64,000 nucleotides of DNA from Halocalculus aciditolerans (GCF_014647475.1 NZ_BMPG01000001.1:558001-622000); one strand, 5' to 3'; shown: positions 1-9,771, counted from the first letter of the stretch. Translations and numbers: made by a program. The notes: generated from the letters alone by a model not told the origin.

Positions 1-129
1 CGTAATCACACACGGACTCCCTCTACAAAAACCCAACCCTTGGTCACTCCGTAAGGAAGTGGCCACGGGCGTCGTCGACCCCCGTGACGACCGAACGGTT
101 CTTGCGCGCGGCGGCCGCAGAGTCGGCGT

Positions 130-675
130 ATGGAGCAGGTGTTCGCGCCGTGGCGCATCGAGTGGGTGGAACGGGAGAACAAGAACCCCGACGTCGATTC
201 CTGCGTGTTCTGCGAACTCCCCGAGCGGGGCGACGACCGGGAGAACCTCGTCGTCGCGCGCGCCGACGAGGCGTTCGTCCTCCTCAACAACGCACCCTAC
301 AACCCCGGGCACGCGATGGTGATCCCGTTCGCGCACGGCGGCGACTTCACCGGCCTCGACGACGACGCCCTGCTGGCGTGCGCGCGACTGAAGCAGGTGA
401 CGCTCGACGCGCTCGACGAAGCGATGGGCGCGGACGCGTACAACACCGGCATGAACCTCGGCGGCGGCCCCGCCGGCGGGAGCATCGAGGACCACCTCCA
501 CGAGCACGTCGTCCCGCGCTGGGGCGGGGACACGAACTTCATGCCGGTCGTCTCCGACACGAAAGTCATCGTCGAGGGCCTCGGGGACTCCTACGACGCG
601 ATTCACGACGCGTTCGCCGACCACGACGCCGCGACCGGCGTCGCCGAGAGCGGTGCCGTCACCCTCGACCTCTAG
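130..675 (+). CDS. HIT family nucleotide hydrolase/transferase
   Basis: A 181-residue protein of the histidine triad superfamily, whose members hydrolyse or transfer nucleotidyl groups (Ap4A, AMP conjugates). The triad is seen as H122-x-H124-x-H126 followed by VVPRW; the PRW extension and the CVFC pair near residues 29-32 resemble the Ap4A-phosphorylase-like archaeal branch. ATG start with the HIT domain filling the protein. It converges on the aldehyde dehydrogenase gene with a 1-bp gap between stops. The true substrate cannot be read from sequence. Confidence 0.9.
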   Translation: MEQVFAPWRIEWVERENKNPDVDSCVFCELPERGDDRENLVVARADEAFVLLNNAPYNPGHAMVIPFAHGGDFTGLDDDALLACARLKQVTLDALDEAMGADAYNTGMNLGGGPAGGSIEDHLHEHVVPRWGGDTNFMPVVSDTKVIVEGLGDSYDAIHDAFADHDAATGVAESGAVTLDL

Positions 676-676
676 C

Positions 677-2146
677 TCACTCGAGGAGCTCGTAGTCGCG
701 GTCCTCGTGCTGGACGCTGATCCACTTCGGCTCGGTGAGCTCTTCGACGATCCACTCGCCGTTGTACCGGCCGAGGCCGGAGGCCTTCACCCCGCCGAAC
801 GGCGCGTTCGGCTCGTCCTGAATCGGGTGGTCGTTCACGTGCACCATCCCGGCGTCGATGCGGTCGGCGAGCGCGCGCCCCGCGTCGACGTCGGCGGCGA
901 ACACGCCCGCGGATAACCCGTACTCGGTGTCGTTCGCCAGCTCGACCGCTTCGTCCTCGCTCTCGACGGGGATGACGGGCGCGATGGGGCCGAAGTGCTC
1001 GTTGCACGCCGCGGACATCTCGTTCGTCGCGCCGGAGAGCACCGTCGGCTCGAAGAACAGGCCGTCGTACTCTCCGCCCGTCTCCACGGTCGCGCCCTCG
1101 GCGACGGTGGATTCGACGAAGTCCGCGAGCTTGTCGCGCTGACTCTCGTTCACGATGGGGCCGAAGTCCACCTCGCCAGCCGAGGGGTCGCCGACGTCGA
1201 GCGACTCCGCGTGCTCGACCAGCGCCTCGACGTACTCGTCGTAGACGTCCTCGTGGACGAGGTGGCGGTTGATACTGATGCAGACCTGACCCTGGTGGGT
1301 GAAGGAGCCGACCGCGCCCGCGGCCGCGGCCTGTTCGACGTCCGCGTCGCCCGTGACGACGAACGGGCCGTTCCCGCCGAGTTCGAGCGCCGGGAGCGTG
1401 ATCTGTTCGCCCGCGTGCTTCGCAACCGACCGGCCGACCTGCGTGCTCCCCGTGAAGGAGAGGACGCGCGGCGTCGGATGCCCCGCGAAGTGGTCGCCGA
1501 TTTCGGAGCCCTTCCCGGTGACGACGTTCAGGACGCCGTCGGGGACGCCGACCGAGTCCGCGACGTCCGCGAGCAACAGCGCGCCCGTGATGGGCGTGTC
1601 GCTCGCCGGCTTCAACACGACCGTGTTCCCGAGCGCGAGCGCCGGCGCGAGCGCGCGCGTCGACAGATGCAGGGGGTAGTTCCACGGCGAGATGATGCCC
1701 ACCACGCCCACCGGCTCGTGCACGATGTGGTGTCGCTTCCCGCCGACGAACGCCGAGTCACGCACGTCCTCCTCCGGCGGCTCCTCGGAGAGCGCCGTCT
1801 TGAAGTCCGAGAGCGCGATACCGACCTCGCCCGTCGCCTTCCCGGACGCGCTCCCACTCTCCCGTGCGAGCAGGCCCGCGATTTCACCGAACCGGTCTTT
1901 CAGCTCGTCGTGCATCGCCTCGACGTACTCCAGGCGCTCCGCGCGCGACAGCGCCGCCCACTCCGACTGCGCGTCCGCCGCCGCCGCGTAGGCGTCGTCG
2001 ACGTCGTCAACCGTCCCCGCCGGCACCTCAGCGAACGCCTCGCGCGTCGCCGGATTCTCCACCGCCATCGTCTCCCCGCTCGACGACGCCCGCCACTCAC
2101 CGCCGATGTACTGCCGCCACTCGCCGTCACTCGAACCTTCGGACAT
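677..2146 (-). CDS. NAD(P)-dependent aldehyde dehydrogenase
   Basis: A 489-residue ALDH-superfamily enzyme oxidising an aldehyde to the acid. Visible family signatures are the ELGGNGPF glutamate motif, the catalytic cysteine in HQGQVCISINR, and the PWNYPLHL segment of the cofactor fold. Length is normal for the family. The start is placed at the ATG giving MSEGSSDGEW; the longer reading frame upstream (to 2206) adds a non-conserved tail. Substrate is undetermined; succinate-semialdehyde or another small aldehyde are possibilities. Confidence 0.9.
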   Translation of the reverse strand: MSEGSSDGEWRQYIGGEWRASSSGETMAVENPATREAFAEVPAGTVDDVDDAYAAAADAQSEWAALSRAERLEYVEAMHDELKDRFGEIAGLLARESGSASGKATGEVGIALSDFKTALSEEPPEEDVRDSAFVGGKRHHIVHEPVGVVGIISPWNYPLHLSTRALAPALALGNTVVLKPASDTPITGALLLADVADSVGVPDGVLNVVTGKGSEIGDHFAGHPTPRVLSFTGSTQVGRSVAKHAGEQITLPALELGGNGPFVVTGDADVEQAAAAGAVGSFTHQGQVCISINRHLVHEDVYDEYVEALVEHAESLDVGDPSAGEVDFGPIVNESQRDKLADFVESTVAEGATVETGGEYDGLFFEPTVLSGATNEMSAACNEHFGPIAPVIPVESEDEAVELANDTEYGLSAGVFAADVDAGRALADRIDAGMVHVNDHPIQDEPNAPFGGVKASGLGRYNGEWIVEELTEPKWISVQHEDRDYELLE

Positions 2147-2343
2147 TACAACCGACAGACGAACGCCTCGCTCATAGAACTTCGCAAAGAACCACTCGGG
2201 TTCCACCTACCAAAAAACGAAACCACCCCGGGACCAGACGACCCCGAGGACCGCTAGTCGCCCGTCGCTTCGGGTCAGACGGGCCGAGTCAGTCGGCTAT
2301 CGCTCCGACTGTCACGCGCGAGTGAGCCGTCTGCCGACCCGGC

Positions 2344-3597
2344 TCACACGGGCTTCCCGAACGCGTAGACGGTCTGGTGCCCGGTGACTTCGACGTCGAG
2401 GAAGTCGCCGGGTTCGACGCCGTGCTCGGAGGCGTTCTGCACGATGACTTGGCGGTAGGCTTCGTCGTAGCACTTCACGGAGTCCGCCGTGCCCTCCTCG
2501 GTGACGAGGACGCTGCGGGTCTCGCCGACCATCGACTCGTAGGCCTCGGCGACGACCTCTCGCTTCAGTTCGCTCATCGCCTTCGAACGCTCCTTCTTCT
2601 TCGTCCCGCCGAGCCCCTTCAGGTCCGCGGCATCGGTTCCGGGACGCTTCGAGAACCGCGTCACGTTCACCTTCTCGGGGCGCGTCTCCCGCAGGAGCGC
2701 CATCGACATCTCGTGGTCCTCATCGGTCTCCGTGGGGTAGCCGACGATGAAGTCCGTCGAGAGCGTCCACTCGTCCAATTTCTCGTCGAACGTCTCGACG
2801 ATGTCGAGGTACTGCTCGACGCGGTGCTGGCGGCGCATGTGCTCCAGGACGTCGTCGCTCCCGGACTGCACGGGCGCGTGCAGGAAGTTGTAGATTTCGT
2901 CGTACTCCGCGAAGACGTCGGCGAGCTCCTCGCGGATGCCGTGCACGCCGCCGGGGTTCGCCATTCCGACGCGCACGCGGAAGTCGCCCTCGACCTCGGT
3001 GCAGATGCGTTCGAGGAGTTCCGGGAGCTTTCGCTCCCCGTTGTCCCAGCCGTACACGCCGGTGTCCTGACCGGTGATACGGATCTCCTTCGCGCCGGCG
3101 TGGACGAGCGCGCGCGCCTTCTCGACGTTCTCCTCGACCGGCGGTGAGTCCACGCGGCCGGTCGCGAACTTCGTGATGCAGTACGAGCAGTTCGACATGC
3201 AGCCGCGGGCGATCGGGAGGATGCCGATGACGCCGTCGAGAACGGGTTCGGCGTCCGGCGTGGTCGTCGGACACTCCCCGTTCGTGACGGCGTCCGGGAC
3301 TTCGTCCCAGTGGAGGACTTCGCCCTCGACGTCGGCGTCGCGGAACTCCTCGCCCTGCGCGAGCGCCATGCAGCCGGTGATGTAGAGGTCGGCGGTCTCG
3401 TCCGCGAGCTCCTCGGCGCGCCGGAGCATGTTCCGCTCCGTCTTCTCCACCACCGTACAGGTGTTCAGGATGGCGACGTCCGCCTCGTCGACGCCGTCGA
3501 CGCGGCGGTGACCGGCGTCGCGGAGCCGCCGCTCGATCTCCCGGCTCTCCCCCCGGTTCGACGTACAGCCGTACGTCTCGATGTGGTACCGGGCCAT
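2344..3597 (-). CDS. tRNA t6A37 methylthiotransferase (radical SAM, MtaB/CDKAL1 type)
   Basis: A 417-residue enzyme that converts t6A37 to ms2t6A37 in ANN-decoding tRNAs. Order seen: N-terminal UPF0004 domain (YGCTSNRGES plus further cysteines in LNTCTVV and ITGCM), the radical-SAM cluster motif GCMSNCSYC near residues 132-140, and a C-terminal TRAM domain. The start is the ATG giving MARYHIETYG, because the methylthiotransferase fold begins immediately there. The archaeal/eukaryotic branch (e-MtaB) is inferred from phylogenetic expectation. Confidence 0.9.
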   Translation of the reverse strand: MARYHIETYGCTSNRGESREIERRLRDAGHRRVDGVDEADVAILNTCTVVEKTERNMLRRAEELADETADLYITGCMALAQGEEFRDADVEGEVLHWDEVPDAVTNGECPTTTPDAEPVLDGVIGILPIARGCMSNCSYCITKFATGRVDSPPVEENVEKARALVHAGAKEIRITGQDTGVYGWDNGERKLPELLERICTEVEGDFRVRVGMANPGGVHGIREELADVFAEYDEIYNFLHAPVQSGSDDVLEHMRRQHRVEQYLDIVETFDEKLDEWTLSTDFIVGYPTETDEDHEMSMALLRETRPEKVNVTRFSKRPGTDAADLKGLGGTKKKERSKAMSELKREVVAEAYESMVGETRSVLVTEEGTADSVKCYDEAYRQVIVQNASEHGVEPGDFLDVEVTGHQTVYAFGKPV

Positions 3598-3726
3598 TTC
3601 CTCCTCCTTCGACGCGAACGCCCAAAAGGACGACGGAACGGGCACTCACCGGCCCGATAACTCCTGGCACACTCGCTCCGCCGGACACACCCGGGGTCGC
3701 CGGGGGCGGGCAGGAACCCCTGGGCG

Positions 3727-4806
3727 TCAGGGGTCATCGAGCGGGTCGCGGTGGACGAGTCGCGGGAGGACGCGGTCGGCGGCTTCGGCGACGAGGACGA
3801 CGAGGAGCGGGCCGAGGAAGAGGCCGTACCAGCCGAACACGACGGTTCCGACGACGTAGCCGAACATGACGAGTTCGACGCGGAGGTCCATGCGGCGGCC
3901 GGCGATCTGCGGGAGGACGAAGGTGAGCGGGACGAAGTCGGCGACGACGAACGTGACGAGGAGGAAGGCCAGTGGGAAGACGAGGAGGGCGTCGTCGACC
4001 TGCGCGGCCTGCCAGCCGAGGTAGCCGGCGGCGGGGAGGTAGACGACTTTCCCGGCGATGAGCGGGACGAGGCTCGCGAGCCCCATCGCGATGGCGAGCA
4101 CGGTCGGGAACGGGAGGGCGACGGCGGGGGGCGCGAGGACGTTGTAGCCCTGGAAGAGGAGTTCGGAGACGATGGCGACGAACGCGACGATGATGACGTT
4201 CGAGAAGTAGACGGATTCGAGGTCGGCGTCGACGGCGGACGCGTACGCCATCGCGAGGCTGCCGGGGCCGACGAGGCGCGCGAACCACGCGCGGAGCCGG
4301 TGGCCGTCGCGGAGGAGAGTGAAGGCGACGAGGAGGGCGACGCCGACGTTCGCGAGCCAGTTCGACGCGTGACCGAGGTAGGAGAGCGCGATGTCGATGT
4401 GGACGGGCGTGCTCGCGCCGTTCGCCATCAGGTAGCCGTAGAGCTGGCGAGCGGGATGTGTGAGGAGGGCGTCGACGTCGATGCCGGCGGTCGCGAGAAT
4501 CGAGCGGTACTCCGCGAGCTGTGGGGCGAGTTCACCGAGCGCGAGCACGGCGAAGTAGCCGGCGACGAGGAGGAAGGGGAGCGCCGTCACGAGCAGCGTC
4601 GCCGTCGCCGCGAGGCCCTGCGAGGGACTGTGGCGTTCGACGCGGCGGTGCATCGGGCGCGCGCCGTAGTACATGAAGACGCCGAGGAGGAACGTGCCGA
4701 GGAGTTTGAGGGCGACGAGCCCGACGACGGCGGCGAGAACCGCGACGACCCCCCACCAGGCGGCGCGCTCGCGGGACGGCGCGCTCGACGGGAGGTCCCA
4801 GCCCAT
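3727..4806 (-). CDS. AI-2E family transporter (membrane permease)
   Basis: A 359-residue polytopic membrane protein of the AI-2E/PerM superfamily, with around eight hydrophobic segments: two near the N terminus, one following the LALGELAPQLAEY region, and a cluster after residue 190. The family exports small signals or ions; the haloarchaeal substrate is unknown. The start is the ATG giving MGWDLPSSAPS, with a T-rich tract upstream. Monocistronic, same strand as deoC but separated by 69 bp. Confidence 0.8.
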   Translation of the reverse strand: MGWDLPSSAPSRERAAWWGVVAVLAAVVGLVALKLLGTFLLGVFMYYGARPMHRRVERHSPSQGLAATATLLVTALPFLLVAGYFAVLALGELAPQLAEYRSILATAGIDVDALLTHPARQLYGYLMANGASTPVHIDIALSYLGHASNWLANVGVALLVAFTLLRDGHRLRAWFARLVGPGSLAMAYASAVDADLESVYFSNVIIVAFVAIVSELLFQGYNVLAPPAVALPFPTVLAIAMGLASLVPLIAGKVVYLPAAGYLGWQAAQVDDALLVFPLAFLLVTFVVADFVPLTFVLPQIAGRRMDLRVELVMFGYVVGTVVFGWYGLFLGPLLVVLVAEAADRVLPRLVHRDPLDDP

Positions 4807-4875
4807 ACTCCACCCCTCTGGCTGAATCCTCAAAAACGGGGCGGCCGTCGCGACAGCAACACCGACGCCGACGCG

Positions 4876-5520
4876 TCAGGCGTAGTTCTCGACGTAGTCC
4901 TCGACGATGGCGACGCCGGAGCTCGCGCCGATGCGGGTCGCGCCCGCGTCGAACATCGCCGCCGCGGTCTCGTAGTCGCCGACGCCGCCGGACGCCTTCA
5001 CGGGGAGGTACTCGCTCATCAGTTCGACATCGGGGACGGTCGCGCCGCCGTCGGCGAACCCCGTCGCCGTCTTCACGAAGTCCGCGCCCGCCTCCCGAGC
5101 GAGCTTGCACGCTCGGTGTTTCTCGGGCGCTTCGAGCAGGCTCGTCTCGATGATGACCTTCACGTCGATCGGCACGGCGGCGACGACGGCCTCGATGTCC
5201 TCGCGGACCGCCTCCGTCTCGCCGGCGTGCAGTCGGCCGACGTTGATGACCACGTCGAGTTCGTCCGCGCCGTCGTTCCACGCGCGCTCGGCCTCGTCGC
5301 GTTTCGCCGCCGTCGCGTGCTGGCCGTGCGGGAACCCGATGACCGTGGCGAGCGTCACGTCCGGCGCGTAGTCGGCGGCTTCGGCGACGTAACACGGCGG
5401 GATACAGGCGTTCAGCCCGTACTCGACGCAGTCGTCGAGGAGGGATTCGACGTCGTCGGGCGTCGTCTCCGGCCCGAGCACGGTGTGGTCGATGCGCGCG
5501 GCGAGGTCGCGTGCGTCCAT
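4876..5520 (-). CDS. deoC: Deoxyribose-phosphate aldolase DeoC
   Basis: A 214-residue class I aldolase cleaving 2-deoxyribose-5-phosphate to glyceraldehyde-3-phosphate and acetaldehyde in nucleoside breakdown. Key residues seen are the Schiff-base lysine in VKTATGF (about residue 150) and the activating lysine in DVKVIIETS (about residue 118). Compact archaeal length. Together with the divergent ribose-1,5-bisphosphate isomerase gene about 0.7 kb away, it suggests a nucleoside-salvage neighbourhood. Confidence 0.95.
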   Translation of the reverse strand: MDARDLAARIDHTVLGPETTPDDVESLLDDCVEYGLNACIPPCYVAEAADYAPDVTLATVIGFPHGQHATAAKRDEAERAWNDGADELDVVINVGRLHAGETEAVREDIEAVVAAVPIDVKVIIETSLLEAPEKHRACKLAREAGADFVKTATGFADGGATVPDVELMSEYLPVKASGGVGDYETAAAMFDAGATRIGASSGVAIVEDYVENYA

Positions 5521-5556
5521 ACCGGACGGCCGGCGCGGAGCGAGAAAAACCCGCCG

Positions 5557-6159
5557 CTAGTCCCGCGTCTGATTCCGGAGCGACGCCGTCGTGGTCGCCG
5601 CGACTCGGTCGTCGACGAGGCGACCGTAGCCGGGCGCGGAGTAGACGCCGCGGGCGCGGTGGCGCATCGTGAAGTCGCCGTCGACGACGTACCGGTCGCT
5701 CCCGGAGTCGACCGTGAGCGACTCGTCCCGGACGGCGCGGCTCGCGAGTGTCCCGTTCCCGGACGCGACGTACGCGTACGACCACGCGACCGTCGCCGAC
5801 GGCGTCACGGGGTTGTAGGCGACGGTGCGCTCCTGAACGCGCACCGCCAGGACCGGTCGGTCGTGACTCCCGTTCAGGGTCTCGACGCGCTCGACCGTGA
5901 GGCCGGCGCGTTCGAGGCGCGTCGCCACGCCGTCGGCCACCCGGTCGCTCCCCGGCCCCGCCGCGTGCAGGTGCATTCGTCCGTCGAACTCGCTCGTGGC
6001 GTTCCCGGCGACGGTCTTCCCCACCGTCGAATCGGTCGCCGCCTCGCTCGCCCCGACGTGGAACGGAACGAACGCGAACGCGGCGGCGACGGTCAGGCAG
6101 GCGACGGCGGTGACGGCGACCGCGGCGAGCGCGAGCGAACGGCGTGAGTCGAGTGACAC
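5557..6159 (-). CDS. Hypothetical membrane-anchored secreted protein
   Basis: Not recognised. About 200 residues with one N-terminal hydrophobic segment (alanine/valine-rich) preceded by an arginine pair, then an extracytoplasmic-looking domain rich in Ser, Thr and Asp with possible N-glycosylation sequons (NAT, NGS, NGT, NQT). The start is uncertain: I use the GTG at 6159, which puts SLDSRRSLAL just before the membrane segment; a TTG at 6201 would extend it by 14 residues. It sits between deoC and the divergent isomerase gene. Confidence 0.65.
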   Translation of the reverse strand: MSLDSRRSLALAAVAVTAVACLTVAAAFAFVPFHVGASEAATDSTVGKTVAGNATSEFDGRMHLHAAGPGSDRVADGVATRLERAGLTVERVETLNGSHDRPVLAVRVQERTVAYNPVTPSATVAWSYAYVASGNGTLASRAVRDESLTVDSGSDRYVVDGDFTMRHRARGVYSAPGYGRLVDDRVAATTTASLRNQTRD

Positions 6160-6234
6160 GTTCGCCGTCTCGTGGGGACGAGTGAAAAGCGCCGCGCCCA
6201 AGCGGTTTTGCCGGCCGGCCGCGAACCCCTATGT

Positions 6235-7182
6235 ATGGTCAGCGAGGCGGTGGAGCGAACCGCGGAGCGAATCGCGACGATGGAGGTGCGCGGCGCGGCG
6301 ACGATCGCGCGAGCCGCCGCCGAAGCGCTGGCGACGGCCGCCGAGGAGTCGGACGCCGACACCCCCGAGGCGCTCAGGGCGGACCTCCGGGAGGCCGCGC
6401 GCGTCCTCCACGACACGCGGCCGACGGCGGTCAGCCTCCCGAACGCCCTCCGCGTCGTCCTCACCGACGTGCAGGGGGAGACGGCGTCGGAGCTCCGCGC
6501 GTCCGTCGTCGAGACCGTCGACGCGTTCGTCGCGGGGCTGGACGCGGCGCGCGACGACCTCGGGCGCGTCGGCGCGAACCGCCTGCGCGACGGCGACACC
6601 GTCATGACGCACTGCCACTCGACGGACGCGCTCGCCTGCGTCGAACACGCCGTCGAAGACGGCAAATCGATTTCGGCGTACGTGAAGGAGACACGGCCGC
6701 GCCAGCAGGGCCACGTCACCGCCCACCAGCTCGCCGAGCTCGGCGTCGACGTGACGCTCATCGTGGACAGCGCGGCGCACCGGTACCTCGACGACGTGGA
6801 CCACGTGCTCGTCGGCGCGGACGCCGTCACCGCCGACGGCTCCGTGATAAACAAAGTCGGAACGGCCGGCCTGGCGGTGAGCGCGCGGGAGCGCGGCGTC
6901 CCCGTGCTGTGCGCGGCGCAGACGCTGAAACTCCACCCGGACACGCTCGCCGGGCACTCGGTCGAGATCGAGATGCGAGGCGAATCGGAGGTCATCGAGG
7001 CGGGCGAGCGCGAGCGCGTCGGCGACATCGAGGTCGCGAACCCGGCGTTCGACGTGACGCCCGCGCGGTTCGTGGACGCCGTCGTCACCGAGCGCGGTCA
7101 GTTCCCGCCGCAGGCCGTCGTCACGCTGATGCGCGAGCGCTACGGGGACGCGACGACCGACCCGTGGGCGGAGCCCGAATAG
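6235..7182 (+). CDS. Ribose-1,5-bisphosphate isomerase (eIF2B-alpha-like)
   Basis: A 315-residue member of the eIF2B/MtnA superfamily, isomerising ribose-1,5-bisphosphate to ribulose-1,5-bisphosphate in the archaeal AMP/nucleoside (pentose bisphosphate) pathway. Motifs matching this branch are THCHSTDAL with the likely catalytic Cys near 127, and LVGADAVTADGSVINKVG with the Asp near 196. The start is the in-frame ATG giving MVSEAVERTA, with a T-rich TATA-like tract at 6205-6210, 25-30 nt upstream, implying leaderless expression. Type III RuBisCO, the expected next enzyme, is not in this window. Confidence 0.85.
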   Translation: MVSEAVERTAERIATMEVRGAATIARAAAEALATAAEESDADTPEALRADLREAARVLHDTRPTAVSLPNALRVVLTDVQGETASELRASVVETVDAFVAGLDAARDDLGRVGANRLRDGDTVMTHCHSTDALACVEHAVEDGKSISAYVKETRPRQQGHVTAHQLAELGVDVTLIVDSAAHRYLDDVDHVLVGADAVTADGSVINKVGTAGLAVSARERGVPVLCAAQTLKLHPDTLAGHSVEIEMRGESEVIEAGERERVGDIEVANPAFDVTPARFVDAVVTERGQFPPQAVVTLMRERYGDATTDPWAEPE

Positions 7183-7217
7183 CAACCGTTTAACTGGCGC
7201 ACGCCCGGACTCGGGGT

Positions 7218-8015
7218 ATGGTGTTGCCCTCGGGTTTCACGTTCCCCGTCGCCTACCTCGCCGTGCTCGGCGCGGCGGCGCTCGCAGTCGGGTACGCGCT
7301 CTCGCGAGCCGACCCGGTCGTGGACGCGACGACGATTCTCGCCTGGGGGCCGTGGATGGCCGTCGGCTCCACGCTCTACGTCGCCTCCCAGCTCGGCCTC
7401 GTCGGCGGCGTGCTCGCACCCGCCGTCACCGCGCCGACCGTCTACCTCACGACGTTCGTCGCCGCCGGCGTCGTCTGGCTCGCGACGCTCCGCACGCCCT
7501 ATCCGCGCCGCGTCTTCGCCGGCGTCGGGTTCCTCGTTCTCTCCGTCCCAATCTCGCTCGCGCTCCGGTACGGCGCGACCCACGGCGGCCTCACGCTCGC
7601 GTGGCCGCTCGCCGGCGGCGTCGCCGCCTGCGCCGTCACCGCCGTCGTCTGGGTCGCCCTCGACCAGCTCGCGCCCGACGCGACGCGGGTCGCGGGCGCG
7701 GCCGGCGCGCTCGTCGTCTTCGGCCACACGCTCGACGCCGCCACCACCGCCGTCGGCATCGACATTCTCGGGTTCCACGAGCAGACGCCGCTCTCCGACA
7801 TCGTCATCCAGGCGGGTGCCGCCGTCGTCCCCGGCTACGGCGGCTGGCTCTTCCTCCTCGTGAAGACCCTGCTCGCCGCCGGCATCGTCGTCCTCCTCGC
7901 CGAGTACGCCCGGGAGGAACCCCGCGAGGGCTTCCTGCTCTACGGGCTCGTCGCCGCCGTCGGCCTCGGTCCGGGCGCGCACAACTTCCTCCTCTTCGTC
8001 GTCACGACGCCGTGA
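7218..8015 (+). CDS. DUF63 family membrane protein
   Basis: A 265-residue protein of about seven to eight hydrophobic segments that matches what I recall of the archaeal DUF63 family: the N-terminal PVAYLAVLGAAALAVGYAL, then DATTILAWGPWM, and the GHTLDAATTAVGID segment. Function unknown. ATG start preceded by a TATA-like GTTTAAC at 7188-7194, 24-30 nt upstream, so the transcript is probably leaderless. It follows the isomerase gene by 35 bp on the same strand. Confidence 0.75.
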   Translation: MVLPSGFTFPVAYLAVLGAAALAVGYALSRADPVVDATTILAWGPWMAVGSTLYVASQLGLVGGVLAPAVTAPTVYLTTFVAAGVVWLATLRTPYPRRVFAGVGFLVLSVPISLALRYGATHGGLTLAWPLAGGVAACAVTAVVWVALDQLAPDATRVAGAAGALVVFGHTLDAATTAVGIDILGFHEQTPLSDIVIQAGAAVVPGYGGWLFLLVKTLLAAGIVVLLAEYAREEPREGFLLYGLVAAVGLGPGAHNFLLFVVTTP

Positions 8016-8115
8016 CCGAGCGCGTACGCCCTCGCGCCTTCGACGCGCTGGCGAACCCGCCGTAATTCGGGCCGGGTTCGAAGTGCTTTCACGCCCCGGC
8101 GACCGACTACGGGTA

Positions 8116-9708
8116 ATGACGGACCTACTGGAGCGTTCGCTGGTGGAGTGGCGGCCGTGGGGGCCGGAGGCGTTCGCGGACGCGGCGGCGGCGGAGAAAC
8201 CCATCCTGCTCTCGGTCGTGACGCCGTGGTCGGAGTGGTGTGCGCGGATGGACGAGGAGGCGTTCGGCGTGCCGACGCTCGCCGGGAACATCCACGAGTC
8301 GTTCATCCCGGTGCGCGTGAACGCGGACGAACAGCCGATGGTGCGCGAGCGCCACACGACCGGCGGCTTCCCGTCGACCGTCTTCCTCACGCCCTCCGGC
8401 GAGCAGATTTCCGCGGTGACGTACATGGACGCGGAGGGGCTGCGGAGCGTGCTAGAACGCGTGCGCGAGGTCTACGACGAGAAAGGCGACGACGCCGGGC
8501 GGGTGCCGCGCGCGCTCGCGTCGAACACGCCGCCGCAGGGCGCGGTGACGCCGGACGTCGAGCGACTCCTCGCGGGCCAGCTAGAGGATAAGTTCGACGA
8601 GGTGAACGGCGGGTGGGGGAAGAACGAAAAATTCCCGATGCCGGGGACGGTGGAGTTCGCGCTGAAGCGCGACCGGGCGCGGGCGACGCGGACGCTGGAC
8701 GCCATCGAACGCCACCTCCGCGCCGACGACGGCGGCTTCTACCGGTTCGCGCACGAACCGGACTGGTCCGACCCACAGCGCGAGCGCCTGCTCGACACGC
8801 AGGCGGGCGTGACGCGGGCGTTCGCGCACGCCTACCTCGCGACCGGCGAGGAGGCGTACCGGGAGACGGCGGAAGCCGCAATCGACTACCTGACGGGGAC
8901 GCTCTGGACGGGCGACTTCTTCGCCGGGAGCGAAGTCGGCGAGGGCGTGGACGACCACGGCTTCGCGGACCGGAACGCGGTCGCCGCCGACGCGCTCCTC
9001 GCCTACGCGGCGTACACGGACGACGACGTCGCGGCGCGGTACGCGGAGCGCACGCTCGACTTCCTGGAGTCGCTCTGGGACGGCGAGGCGCTCACGCACT
9101 TCGTCACCGACGCGCCGCGCTCGGTGGGTCGCGTGGACTCGCCGACCGGGCTCCTCGGGGATTACGCCGGGGCGACGCGGGCGTTCGCGCACGCCGCCCA
9201 GATTCTCGACCCGGCCTACGCGGAGACGGCGGCCGCGCTCGCCGACGCCGCCATCGACTCCCTCTCCACGGAGAGCGGCGCGTTCAAGGACGGCCCGACG
9301 AGCGCGGAAGGCCTGCTCGACCGGGAACTCCACCCGGTGGACGACAACGCCGTGCTCGCGGACGCGCTCGTCGACCTCGCCGTCCTCACCGGCGACGAAT
9401 CCTACCGCGAGCGCGCCGAGGACGCCATCGGCGCGTTCGCCGGCGCGGCCGACCGCATGGGCGTCCAGGTCGCCGTCTACGGCACCGCCGCGTCCCGCGT
9501 CGTCGCCCGACCGCTCACGATTCGCGTCGCCGACGCCCCCGGCAGCGACCTCCACCGCGCCGCCCTCCGCATGGCCGACCACGAGAAAATCGTCGTCCCC
9601 GACGCCGACGGCCCCACGGGCACCGCCGCCGTCGAGACCGACGCGGGCGAACGGGGCCGCGCCGACGACCCCGAGTCCCTCGCGCGCCTCGTCGCCGACA
9701 GCGCCTGA
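8116..9708 (+). CDS. Thioredoxin-fold/DUF255 protein with six-hairpin glycosidase-like C-terminus (YyaL/Spata20 type)
   Basis: A 530-residue protein whose first about 120 residues match the DUF255 thioredoxin-like domain and whose remainder is the alpha/alpha-barrel seen in YyaL/SSP411 proteins (repeated TRAFAHA-type helices, KNEKFPMPG, DGGFYRFAHEP). The family's usual CHWCHVM site is here SEWCARM, so the first cysteine is lost and only one Cys remains, making disulfide redox chemistry doubtful. The start is the ATG giving MTDLLERSLV; the upstream in-frame ATG adds an unconserved tail. Confidence 0.85.
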   Translation: MTDLLERSLVEWRPWGPEAFADAAAAEKPILLSVVTPWSEWCARMDEEAFGVPTLAGNIHESFIPVRVNADEQPMVRERHTTGGFPSTVFLTPSGEQISAVTYMDAEGLRSVLERVREVYDEKGDDAGRVPRALASNTPPQGAVTPDVERLLAGQLEDKFDEVNGGWGKNEKFPMPGTVEFALKRDRARATRTLDAIERHLRADDGGFYRFAHEPDWSDPQRERLLDTQAGVTRAFAHAYLATGEEAYRETAEAAIDYLTGTLWTGDFFAGSEVGEGVDDHGFADRNAVAADALLAYAAYTDDDVAARYAERTLDFLESLWDGEALTHFVTDAPRSVGRVDSPTGLLGDYAGATRAFAHAAQILDPAYAETAAALADAAIDSLSTESGAFKDGPTSAEGLLDRELHPVDDNAVLADALVDLAVLTGDESYRERAEDAIGAFAGAADRMGVQVAVYGTAASRVVARPLTIRVADAPGSDLHRAALRMADHEKIVVPDADGPTGTAAVETDAGERGRADDPESLARLVADSA

Positions 9709-9771
9709 CCCGCTCCCGCCCCCTGTGAACTCCCCGATGGTTTAATCCGACACCGGGTCCTCAGAACGCGT

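Noticed and set aside
3751-6147. Long plus-strand open frame of about 800 codons
   Set aside because: It is antisense to the AI-2E permease, deoC and the membrane-anchored gene. Its runs of Glu/Asp/Gly/Arg mirror codon bias of the real minus-strand genes and no domain is visible.
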